Source of the DNA: Enoplosus armatus
Taxonomy: Eukaryota; Chordata; Actinopteri; Centrarchiformes; Enoplosidae
Direction of reading: 5' to 3'
Assembly: GCF_043641665.1 (NCBI RefSeq)
Contig: NC_092181.1
Span: 21,894,463 to 21,958,462, forward strand
DNA: 64,000 nt
In this document: one piece after another, positions 49,975 to 61,590 of the stretch
Layout: the number at the start of each line of letters is the position of its first letter
Position numbering within the stretch: the stretch's first letter is position 1
Translations under genes and position numbers: made by a program
Notes under the pieces: model-generated
Seen by the model: only the letters and a program-made list of their open reading frames with translations
Databases searched by the model: none
Told to the model about the DNA's origin: nothing

Positions 49975-52900
49975 ATGGCTCCATCACTTCTTGCAAGGGC
50001 AGGAGGACTTCTGTTACTTTTCTCCTTCTCATCAGCAGTAAGTCACTGAATTTACTTTTTTTTTTCCACTCACGCAGTTTTCTTGAGCACAAAAATCAAA
50101 ATCGTTTTTGTCTTTTTTGTGTAGCAAATCAGCGCTGTCAACCTTTCAGCACACACCCAAAATGACGGCGTTGTAAGTATGCAGTTACAAATAATTATAT
50201 GTTGTTGCTGTGTGGGTTGTATATAGTTGTATAGATCTATGAGCACTCTATCATCATTGTTTTTCACTTGCTCTATCTGTGTTCAGGGAAAGTACTGTCC
50301 CTCTACATGTGAAATGACTGACAACCTGCTGAGGTATATGCCAGTGGTGAACAAGGATTTGGACAATTTGCAACAGGAACTTGAAACAATAGCCAATTTG
50401 ACACCGTCACCCACGCCTTCAGGTCAATGCTGGCCGTCCCTCCTCGCCCACACAGTTGAAGACTGAACACAGATCACGGGGCATTTTTCCACCCACGCAT
50501 CTTCCCCAGTAGACACAGGAACTCACACTCACTCCTGACATTTAAAGTAGAACTCAAATTTAATAATTTCACACTTTTGTCCAAATTTCATTGATCTTTT
50601 GTTCCCTTTGGTTTATTTCATTTTCATAACTTCTTTTTCTTGTCTTTTCTATTTTGTTAAAATATTTTTGAGCGTCATTATTTTGTTCTTCTCAATGTCT
50701 TCGAAACTGAGACATGACTTACTTAAGACACAGCTCATACTCATATTTGTTTCCCTCTTTCCAGTGAACTCCAGAATCTAATTTCATTCAATGAGAGGAA
50801 AATGGCAGAGTTGAAACAACTCTCCGTTCAGCTGCAGCAGAAATGCAGCGAGCCCTGCAAAGACACTGTGGAGATCCAGCCCACCACAGGGACAGGTAAA
50901 AGAACAAAGATTCAATTCATGACCCTCAGGCCATTCCCATTTCACAAGACGTTTCTCAATCATGCCCCATCTGAACAACATCTGTCCTTGTTCAGTGTTT
51001 AGTTACAGACCAAAATCAATACGGTGCATCAATGCAAAGTAAACAGATTTACTTGAGATGTCATTTGTTGTGACCTCGTTTCAAAAAAGTTATTTCTATA
51101 ATTAAAAGATATTTACTGAAAAAATGTATTAAACAACGTGAAAAAATATGTTATGATTTTCGTCTTGATTTAATATAAAAAGTACTCGTCTGGAATGAAC
51201 CAGACAGTCTTTTACATTTTAAGTTTTTTTTTCATCAGACTGCCAGGATATTGCAAACAAAGGTGCCACCATCAGTGGTCTTTATCATGTGAACCCTTTG
51301 AAAGCCGCTGAGCGCTTCCCGGTCTACTGTGAGATTGACAGCTTTGGACGCGGCTTCACAGTAATACAGAGGGTATGAACAACTTGAACAATTAAGGACA
51401 ATCTTTACTCTTCTCTTTTTACTCTCTTTACTGGCTTCATCTTGCAGTGGATGATTCCTACACAATATTGTGCTGAAGGAGAAGAACTTAATGCTCAGAA
51501 AAAAGGAGTAATTTGCCAATCCTGAAAGCAAACAGTCAAGAAGAAAATGACATAAACCTTTTTCTGACTAATAATTTTCATACAGTCCCTTAAAGAACTA
51601 CTTTTTTTAAGAGTGCCATTCAAATCTATCAGGATTTGAGGAATGTTTTGTTGACTAACTGCAGAAACAGGAGTTAAAATAATAAATCACCATAATAAAT
51701 TTTGACACTGATCACTTTTTCGTGTCCACAGAGACGCAATGGCAGTGTGGACTTCCACAAGGACTGGATTCAGTACAAGCAGGGCTTTGGTTATCTCTCA
51801 CCAGATGATGCCACAGAGTTCTGGCTCGGCAACGAGAAGATACATCTGCTGACTAGCAGTTCGACCATCCCAATTGTGCTGAGAATAGAGCTTGTTGACT
51901 GGGATGGCAACAAAAAGTACGTACGCACACACATGATAACAGATTATGTAAGACGAGAGCAAAGCGACTCACTGACGAGGCAAACATGACCCTGATGATG
52001 AGGTTCCCTTTGAAGAAAAAAGCATGACTAGGTTAAAACCTACTATATGGCTGGGCCGCGCATGGTCGATGTGCTCCTGAGGACGTAATTGAGGACTGTC
52101 CGCACCTCGCTGTAAAGCTGTGTTTATGCATATGCTCCCCATCACGTGGCCATATACCTCCCAGTTTTTGAGAAGAGGCATCCACAGCTCGCTTGTGGCG
52201 TTTCATTTCAAAATGGGGGAGTTTGCAGGGTTTTCTTGTTTGTTTGTTTAATTTTTTTCTTTGTTGAATAAGTTCAAACATCTGTAGAACAAGACATTAG
52301 TTCATCACAATACAACAGAGAACGTGACTGCCACACATACTGATAAAAGCAAATGACTGAAAATAAGTGAAGCGATTAGTTCAATTTTACTTTTTATATG
52401 ACTCAAGGAAAAAGTCGGCCAATTCCTTTTTAAAGGCTTGAAAAACAGGAGCAGGTCAACCTTCGTTTCATCAGAATACATTTGTTTTTCCAAATACTTG
52501 ACTTATTTCTTGACAGGGATTGTCTTACCCATTAAAGTATGCCCATAAATAGACATGAGTTTAATAACAATTAATTAATTCTCTGCATTGAGGAGTAGTA
52601 TAGCAGCCATGTTTGGTCTATGGCGTTCTTCTGGTAACACTCGATGACTTCTCGCTTCTTCACTGAGTGTTTTGTTTATACGTCTCCTGGCCTTCCAGAG
52701 AATACTGCAACGGCTAGCATATTGAGCATTAACGCGTCTGTGCATGCTCGTAACTCAGGCGCCATCTTGGGAGACCCGCACCACGATGTAACTTCATCAC
52801 TCAGTCAGGGACAGACCTTTGAATATAGGGCCGACCCTGCCTAAATGACTCAGCAGAGGTTGCCAAAAATGAATCCTCCATTCTTCTGTGTGACCTCCTT

Positions 52901-53511
52901 TCTCAAGGTATGCTGACTACACCATGTTCAGAGTTGGACCAGAGGCCGACATGTACCGTCTAACATACGGCTACTACTTTGGCGGTGATGCTGGAGATGC
53001 TTTAGATGGCTTTGACTTTGGTGATGATCCCGGTGACAAGTTCTACACGTCTCACAATGGCATGCAGTTCAGTACCTTCGACAGAGACAATGATAAGTAC
53101 GACGGCAACTGTGCTCTGCAGGACGGCTCCGGCTGGTGGATGAACAGATGTCATGCTGCACATTTGAACGGCAAATACTACCAGGGTAAGACCACGTGGC
53201 TAAAACCAGAGCCAAACCCTTTAATTGGTGTTCATGTGTTTTTTTTTAAACAAATCAGCAACTAGCCCCCACACGCTCAAAGACAAAACTGTTATCCAGC
53301 CACATATATCAGTAAAAATAATTTGGGGTCCACTCTAAACTCTCCGTGTTCTCTTCATCTAGGTGGCAGGTACACCGAAAAGGATTCAGGTGAATACGAC
53401 AACGGCATTATTTGGGTCACGTGGCACAACCGCTGGTACTCTCTGAAAGAGACCACCATGAAACTCATTCCCCTCAGCAGCATCACAGCAGGCAGGGGAC
53501 AGAAGAGCTGA
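49975..53511 (+). pseudogene. fgg: Fibrinogen gamma chain, tandem copy 2, internally deleted
   Basis: Recognisable exons: 49975-50037, 50125-50172, exon 3 start at 50287, then 50765-50895, 51239-51372, 51732-51916, 52908-53185, 53363-53511. After 50402 (ANLT) exon 3 runs straight into sequence matching copy 1 intron 4, so the exon 3 end, its donor and exon 4 are gone. Reading on hits a TGA at about 50464. Splicing from a new GT at 50416 would throw exon 5 out of frame. Only a cryptic donor inside exon 3 (AG|GTATAT after 50333) would keep the frame, with most of the coiled coil lost. Other changes are no N-terminal Cys or RGD, a missing FG pair in exon 9, the C-terminus cut to TAGRGQKS, the exon 8 acceptor CAAG instead of CCAG, and a changed poly(A) signal. 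Exons 5-9 have no stops and stay very close to copy 1. Confidence 0.7.
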
Positions 53512-53851
53512 CAACGCCTTATATGACATGCCTCCATGGAAAATGACTTTATGATGTGTCCATTTTTCCTTTTCTTCTTCAGTGTTGCTTTGAGCACTAA
53601 ATGAATGTCTTAACCAAATATGGTTTGTCTTTACTTTACATCACATTGGACAGTCTTAGCTTGGACTGAATGGCTTCCAGCCTGGAGACACAACCTAGTG
53701 AAGTCCATATGGGAAGCAGCTGTTCGATAGAACAATGTGGACATGAGCACCCGGTAAAAAGAAATAATCAAAAACCCTAAAATAAGACAAAAAAATGACT
53801 GCAAAAACCAGGAAACATACACCTGTATGTAATTCAATGCAACAGCCTTGA

Positions 53852-53857
53852 AATAAA
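53852..53857 (+). terminator. Possible substitute poly(A) signal for fgg copy 2
   Basis: First AATAAA after the copy 2 stop codon, 341 nt away, after the ancestral hexamer changed to AATGAA. Confidence 0.3.
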
Positions 53858-53930
53858 TACCATCTTAAATGTAAATACTTTGTCTGCTTCATTTGCTTAT
53901 GCTGTCTTAATATAATCAACTCTGCTGTCA

Positions 53931-55300
53931 TAAGTTTCACAGATGTTGTATTTATTACAGAACGTTTGATTTCAATTACATTATGATCTACAGGGGTTTC
54001 TGGCTTTCTGGTCACTCAATTTAATTTTCAGGACACCAGGTCATGTTTTTATAGATAATACATACACACAAGCATGGGAAAATAGCAGCATATTTGCTTT
54101 ATATTAAAATTAACTGCTTTTAGATTAATGAGTGATCTGGCTACACAGAGGACCTTTTCAACAAATAAAATTCCAGGTTTAAGAAGCCTGGCAAAAATCA
54201 ATTTGCTTTATAAGCAACAAAATGCAACCCATCTACAGCCTATTCTCTGCATGAAATGAACAGTTGAAAAACATTGACCTGGGCAGTGATTCTCAAAGAA
54301 CTTCTAACAAGCACGTTTAAACAATCCAGCATAAATTTAAGAAATATCAAATTAGTTAAACTTGAGTGCTGTTCGTAGAATTTCTTCATTTCCTCCAGTT
54401 GGTTTGAAAAAAGAAAGTTAGTTTCAAATTAATATATACTGTTCTGCATGCCTTAATCCTTAGACGTATATCAAGCATTGACTTGAATATATTTTTACAA
54501 CAAATTAAACAGGTAACCTCAAGGTTACCTTTATAGCTCAGTCTAGACAGGTTATTTACCCTAAATAAACTTGCCCCAAGCCCACTTTTCCTCTACTTTT
54601 TCAGTATCACACAGGACACCCAAACCACTTTATGACCGAGTTCCTATCAGAGCGTCACAGTTACCATGTTTGTAATGATCCACATTTGGACAGTTTATCT
54701 ACTGTGCATCGCGTACTGGGCCTCATGCCTCATCACACTCACATCAATAAGCACATGTAGAGTCCAAAGTCCATCTGGCTCGTAGTAGATGGTTGTGCCA
54801 AATGACAAATGCTTTTGTATGGTCAAATATAGGGAAGAGTTGTGCAAAAGTTGTGCACAGCACCCCTTCACTCCCTTAAGTCCCCAAAGTCAATAGGTGT
54901 TTTTGAGGTTGGTCTTACAATAATTACAGTAAAACTTGCAAGGAGAATTTTGGTCCTAAACAGGATTGTTTGGTTATAGTCCTACTACTTCACAATATGG
55001 CAACCCACACACTTTGCACAAACAAGGTACATTTGTTTGGCGTTGAAGGATTGGATAACCATTAATAGATGTACTCTGTTAGGCAAACATGGCCTGGAAC
55101 AGGAGGCAGGAAAACCAAACTTTGGCCCGTGCTCACTGCAAGTTACATCCATTGTATCAATAAATTGACAATAAAATAACTACAAGTGAAAATATTCAAA
55201 ATGTTGACATTTCTGGAATACATTATCTTGCGCAAAAGTAGAAAAGAAAGTTTGGGGAGCGGGTCGTTTGTTTGTTTTGTTGCTGTTTGTTTTTGCAGAA
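53931..55300. other. Intergenic region between fgg copy 2 and plrg1
   Basis: About 1.4 kb of AT-rich sequence with no gene or repeat that I can identify. Confidence 0.5.
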
Positions 55301-55512
55301 TTGCATTGGCTTCCGGACCGATAGGTGGCGCTGACAAATTACTGGGCAGCTGCAGTTGGTATTGTTTACTTCCGGGTAGTATCGTTCGTCGCTTTGCGTG
55401 GTGGTGGGCATGTCTTCAGGATTGTGATATATTTTTGAGTGCGACCAAGCTATTGTACTTGAAAAAGCATTTTCTTCAACTGCGGTGTTTTATCCGTGTT
55501 TATATCACCACG
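55301..55512 (+). promoter_or_regulatory. plrg1 promoter and 5'UTR, TATA-less with ETS-type sites
   Basis: CTTCCGG at 55310-55316 and ACTTCCGGG at 55368-55376 are ETS/GABP-type motifs typical of housekeeping promoters. The local sequence is richer in CG than its surroundings, no TATA box is evident, and the ATG follows at 55513. Confidence 0.5.
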
Positions 55513-58500
55513 ATGAGTGAGGTAAGCCGATGTTTGAAGTCTTTTTGCGGCTTTTTCTTTGCTCCCGCTCCGGCGCTAACTACTGAACGTTGTACCCCCG
55601 TCGGGCCCGGCTAATTGCTGGGTCGCGTTACGTTTACGATTATACGATCTTTTGTATGCATAATTTATATTCAAGGATAGTGAGATTTATATATGTTGCC
55701 GTCTTCGTACTTGTTAAATATAATATTTTTAAGATACAGATTTTCTTCTACAGGATGTCCAGAAGCACTCAGTCCACACTCTGGTCTTCAGGTCTCTCAA
55801 AAGGTCGCATGATATGTTTGTGTCCGACCAAGCGAAATCCGTCGCACTGGATGACGAAAGGTAATTCTGGCAGCTTACATTAAAACATGTTGTAGAATTG
55901 GTTTCATTTTTTTTTTACAACTATATTAAGTGATTCACAAATATTAAACTGGGTTTAAAACCACCCTTGGTCTCCAAAGTTAACTTAGTTTAGCCCGGCT
56001 GTGACTAGTTGAAGTGCAGCAGTTTTTGCTTTAGGTTAGACTGTGTGGCCATGGCAGAGAACAAGAACAGTGAAACTGCCCTTCTTTCTGTTGTCATGAT
56101 TATGATAAATGTCTCAAAATTATGTTTAGTGGCTGTTTGAACATTTTTAAGTTGTGTAACACGGGAGAATGTTCCCTTAACTTTCCTCCTCTCAGCCCCC
56201 CATGGATCTTTGTATCTTTGTTTACTTGTAATTTAAGACCAAATAATTTGAGTTTACAATTGTGCTTGTATTAGGATATTTTTCCATTATTCTTACCTAT
56301 GACATATATTACATGTGAAATATATGGGCTGGTATAATGACATATCATGAGGCTGCTGTGTGATGAATGATGATGAAGTACATTTATTTGTCAGGTATTT
56401 CATTCACTGGATCATAAATAGATCAACTGTTTATAAAATATATATCAGTAGTGTGATATAAAGTTACATATACCATGAGAGAAGATTTTATCCATATTGC
56501 CTACTCCTGGTAAAATAACCTAACTGATGTTTAAACTAATGAAATGTGTATTGTCATGCATTATATCAGACAAAACAGTTTTTATTTTATATTTTGGCTA
56601 GTAAAATTATATATCATTGCTATATGAAGTACAGTGAGCACAGAAGTGATTTTGAAGGAGAAATTGATGCATCATTGTCTCATGTATTTGCAGCTTCAAG
56701 ATAAAGATGGGTGTGAAACTGAAAGCGGAGTATGGTGCAGTTTTACACATGCCTGTCCTCAAGGAAGGGAAAGACAGAGTCTCACTGCTTCCTGGCAGCA
56801 TGCAAGGCCACCAGAGCTACACACAGCCAGGTGAGGATGAAACCTCAGTATGATAACAGTCGATTTATATGGAGAAAACGTCCAAGCAGAAATTCTATTC
56901 ATGCCTCCAGAAAGCCAAGTATTAACAAATGTTTTGTAATTTATTTGGACTAATTTTAAGATAATTTCCTTGTTGTTTTCCTGCTACAAAACTCATTTTG
57001 GGTGTGTTTTTTTTCCCCCCCACTGTGTTCCAGGGGATGACCCAGAATACCTGATCGCAGGGACACATGCTTATCCCTCTGGAGCTGGTAAGTACTATGC
57101 TATTAATGTAACCAAACTGCATGCTTGTAGTGAACTGCATCAGCGTTATAATACCAGTATTTTTCATTCAATAGGCGTAGCCTTGACTGCTGACACAAAG
57201 ATGCACAGGAATCCAAGTGAGGGAGGAGTCCACTCCATGGCGCTGGCTTTGCCACCTTCACAAGCCAGGTAAACCTTTTTGTTTCCCTCCACAGTGTGTA
57301 AGTTGAGTAAGTTAATGTAAGTTTACTTAATTTGGTATAAACACTCAAGATGAAGTAATTTTCAGAACCTTTTCCAGGATTTTGATGCAACCTATTCATA
57401 TATAAACAATATTCTTATTGATAAATTTTAGGCAGGACGCGAGCCGCACCGCCTCCAGTGTTGGTGACATCCACCGACACGCAGGAGGAGCAGAGAGATC
57501 TCACCCTCCGTCGTCTGCTGTGGTAGGTCGCAGTGCATTTCCGCATTCACTTGACGTGATATCTTGTTTACTCCTGTTGTATAATCTCTGAAAGAATTGC
57601 AGAGCTGATAATGAATGTATTCATTTTAGTCGCTCCTGGAGGGAGGCGGCACCAGGAATTCTTCTCTCATGAGGAAAGCACCAACCATGCCTAAACCCCA
57701 ATGGCATCCACCGTGGAAACTGTTTCGGGTAACTACAAATCATTTCAACTATTCAGATTTATACTGTATTATTTGTACATAAACCTGACTTACTGATGTC
57801 CTAGTGAGGCCTGCATCTGGAATATGTCATTATCTTTGACAGTAGTATGTTTTAACTAATAGGTCATCAGTGGTCACCTTGGCTGGGTGAGGTCCATCGC
57901 TGTGGAGCCTGGAAATCAGTGGTTTGTCACAGGGTCTGCTGATAGAACCATAAAGGTGAGGAAAGCTGAAAAGAACAATCATTTCCTCTGTCGGTTATTT
58001 CTTTGATTAATTATTTTGTGTATAAAAATAATAACAAATGTCATCCAGAAGTTTTATCCTTAGATTGTCTTGATGTATAAGAACAATACGATACATTAAA
58101 TCTTTTTGCCCCAGGGAACAGCAGTTTGACAAAATAAACTTAATTCAAGGTCTACTTTCTCCAGAGCTTTCAACTGCTTCATATGGTCTTCATCAGCAAA
58201 TTTAAGTTGGCTCAGTTGTCATGGAGTAATCTCAGTTTGGTTACATGATGACAGCTCAGACAACTTTAAGACTGAGATGTGGTTGAAAGAGAAAATTACA
58301 TATGATGAGAGAGCACCTTTAAAACTTTGGTTAAGTTTTCTCCTCACCTACCCTGGTGAATTATTTCTAATGTCTATGATCACCTCTCTTGTTGATCTCT
58401 TCCTGCTTTCATTTAATCCATTTAATCCTTTGTATTTTAAGTAAATTTATTAGTGCCAGAATGGTTAATAGCAGCGTTATCACAGCATATACTGCTGCAT

Positions 58501-61403
58501 CTTTATGATAACGTCCCTCCTGCCACCTCAAGATGGCACTGTGGAGACACTATCTGTGGAAATGTTCTAAAATGACTTGGAGGCTGTTTGTCTCAACAGA
58601 TCTGGGACCTGGCCAGTGGGAAACTGAAACTCTCTCTAACTGGACACATTAGCACAGTGCGTGGCGTGGCGGTCAGCACTCGTAGCCCCTACCTGTTCTC
58701 CTGTGGAGAAGACAAGCAAGTCAAGTGTTGGGATCTTGAGTACAACAAGGTACGACATTGTAATGAGGTTCATGTGATGGAGTTGCTTCGAAAACCTTAT
58801 GTAACTTCCAAGTCTTAAAAGGCCACAGAAAAACATTTCTTGTATTTGTATTCTCTGTATTAGGTCATCAGGCACTACCACGGACACCTTAGTGCTGTGT
58901 ATGGTTTAGACCTGCATCCAACCATCGACGTGCTGGTGACGTGCAGCAGAGATGCCACAGCAAGGGTAAGATCATACTTTGCATGTTCGTTATTGAATGT
59001 ATTAGTGATGCCGTTGAAATGACGTGATTTAACTTTACAGGTTCAGTTCATGTTTTAAGAAAGGCTTCTCACCTTCACCTGTCACTGTTGCATCTTTATA
59101 GTTGTATTCATTTACATTTCCTCTGCACTATCACAAGTGACCCTAAGCATGTAAACAAAAGTCACATGAATTAGAAAATGACTTTAGACTGCTGGACAGA
59201 CTTTAGAAACTTAATAATAATTTGAGATTCAGGCAGCAGGGCCGCAGTTTGATTTTTTTTTTTGCCAATCATCATATCCGGTCAGGTCCTGGCCATGATT
59301 GATCCTCTGTGGTTTGCATTCAGGGCTTTATCTTGTGTTGCTTGTTTTTCAAGCCTGAATAACATCTGATCCACGTCTGTCATAATGATGTTAGATTCAC
59401 AAACAAATCGTTCATTTTGAGCTCTTAAAGAGGAGCAAGTTAAGTCGAATAGGAGTGAATCTAAAATCCTGCTTCTGTATGGTGAATGCGCAGTTGTGCA
59501 TAAGAGCCAGGTGAACCTCCGACTCAGAGAGTCTCTCTGAGTTAACTAATTAAAAAAATAAAGAACCAAAAGAGTCTTTCATGAGTCGGTTCACTGGTGG
59601 CGGGTGTTTGAAACGAACCGGGTTACTTAAAAGAAGTAAAAAGTCTTTTCATCATTGTTCTGTCACCTTATACCTATACAGCCCTTATTAAACAATAACA
59701 ACAACAGTTAAATAACGAACCACATACTCATTCTGCCCTGAATTAAAGAGAATGTTTCACCTGGTCTTGGTGTAGTTTTCTGTGGTGTAGCATTAATCTC
59801 TCCCACTTAAAAAAAAAAACTGATGGAGTGAAAGTGTCAGATTGTTCAGGTTTTTGAAGAGACCGTCCTTCCCTCAGGGGGCAGTAGTTGAATATGTTTT
59901 GAATATGATGTTTAAGTAATGAAGGCCTCTGCAGGATTAATTAATTACACTAATTGGATTTCTTCTCTGTCCGTGCAGGTATGGGACATCAGGACAAAAG
60001 CTAACGTGCACACACTGACCGGCCACACCAACACTGTGGCCACAGTGAAATGTCAGGCTGCAGAACCACAAATCATCACTGGTAAATTATTTCTAAGAAC
60101 GCCACACACATTATTCTGTGTCATCATTAAAGTTGTAGCTGATTGGTTGGCCTTTAACTATTAACGTCAGCTGACAACTGATTAACTTCTTGCAGGCAGC
60201 CACGATTCAACCATCAGACTGTGGGACTTGATCGCTGGAAAAACCAGAACAACTCTGACAAACCACAAGAAGTCTGTCCGAAGTGTGGTGCTGCACCCCA
60301 GACAGTAAGTTACTTAACTTCAACACATGTTGTTTCATTAGTTAGTGTTACATATAGTGCTGAAACACAAACGGTTAATAGTCGACAGCAGTTGAATATT
60401 TGATAAATTGCTGTAAGTAATTTATCAAGCAAATATGCCAAACGTTAGCTGGTTTCCATTTTTTATGATTTTCTTAGTTTTGTGTCATAATAAATTGAAT
60501 AAATTTGGCAGTTTTAATTGTTGTTCAAACAATATAAGACTTCTTGAGGCTGTGGAAACTTGTGATGGACATCATTTTTTATAGACTAAAAGCTTAATTG
60601 GAGAATGCATCAATAATAACAAATAATCATTAGTTGAGTTATTAGGGACGATAAGACATTTGACCCCCATGGGATTATAATACATCAATTATACCATTAT
60701 TAAAAACAAGTTAATAGTTTGTAATATGCTTCAACATGTTGTCATCTCTGTGTCTTACAGATACACGTTTGCATCTGGTTCTGCTGATAACATCAAGCAG
60801 TGGATGTTCCCAGATGGCAGCTTCATCCAGAACCTGTCGGGCCACAACGCCATCATCAACACTCTTGCTGTCAACTCTGATGGCGTGTTGGTGTCTGGAG
60901 GTATTCATAAGCAGCTGTCACTTTCTTCCTAACTGCTTGTTTGGTCCCCAGAAAACCTTTAATTCTCCGTAGATAGATGATCATTTTTTGTTCATGTTAA
61001 TGTTGACTCAGTGATACTGATTCATCATACGCATTTTATTTCTGTCTGTAGCCGACAACGGAACCATCCACATGTGGGATTGGAGGACAGGCTACAACTT
61101 CCAGCGGATCCATGCGGCTGTGCAGCCTGGATCTCTGGACAGCGAGTCGGGCATCTTCGCTTGCATGTTCGACCACTCAGAAAGCAGACTGATCACCGCC
61201 GAGGCTGACAAGACCATTAAAGTCTACAAAGAGGACGACACTGCTGTAAGTTACACTGTCGTACTTAATGTCCGTTTATATTTTAGTGTTTGTTCTCAGG
61301 CGGGCAGACGGATCATTTGACAGCTGTGTCTTCTTTCTTACAGACTGAAGAAAGCCATCCAGTCAACTGGAAACCAGAAATCCTCAAGAGAAAGAGATTC
61401 TAA
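55513..61403 (+). CDS. plrg1: Pleiotropic regulator 1, WD40 spliceosome subunit
   Basis: Fifteen coding exons: 55513-55521, 55754-55860, 56694-56830, 57034-57087, 57175-57268, 57432-57522, 57630-57728, 57863-57955, 58600-58749, 58864-58965, 59979-60081, 60196-60304, 60761-60900, 61052-61245, 61344-61403 (1542 nt, 513 aa; human 514). All junctions are GT-AG and in frame. Exon 1 encodes only MSE. Residues 1-197 form the variable N-terminal region ([14 protein letters not shown] near the start, [11 protein letters not shown] near the end). From about 198 there are seven WD40 repeats with clear GH...WD words ([57 protein letters not shown]). The C-terminus [10 protein letters not shown] is nuclear-localisation-like. 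The protein is a core member of the PRP19/CDC5L complex needed for pre-mRNA splicing. Conservation with human is near complete in the propeller. Confidence 0.97.
60355..60650. repeat. hAT-like MITE copy in plrg1 intron 12
   Basis: AGTGCTGAAACACAAACGG, AATATGCCAAACGTTAGCTG, GATTTTCTTAGTTTTGTGTC, ATAATAAATTGAATAAATTT and TTATAGACTAAAAGCTTAAT follow the ATTAATCG element seen at 11088-11350, in the other orientation. Confidence 0.55.
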
Positions 61404-61584
61404 TGATTTTTTATTTCCTCTTGTCACAGTAACAATGTTTAATTTTATTTCTACCAAACCTCCTGTTTTAGATACACCCATCAAATTTTTCTTGCTACTA
61501 CTTTTTCATCAGGCAGAAGTCTTCATAGCTAATGTGTCTTAGACAGAAGCGACAACATCCTGAAATTCGGTTCAGTTTCCCCGT

Positions 61585-61590
61585 TTTATT
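61585..61590 (-). terminator. Poly(A) signal overlapping the TIR gene stop codon
   Basis: The gene ends TTA GAA TAA AAC, so AATAAA covers the last codon and stop. If used, the 3'UTR would be only about 15-30 nt. Confidence 0.5.

Larger units (their letters stand above)
49450..53930 (+). repeat. Tandem segmental duplication, unit 2 (contains fgg copy 2)
   Basis: Partner of 44150-49430. It is shorter mainly because of an internal deletion of about 0.78 kb at 50402/50403, partly offset by an insertion of about 0.4 kb in intron 7 (52221-52640). Confidence 0.9.

Noticed and set aside
44601..50165. Similar 116-142 codon frames across the promoter and exon 1 of both fgg copies
   Set aside because: They are in the wrong frame for the signal peptide and match each other only because the DNA was duplicated recently.
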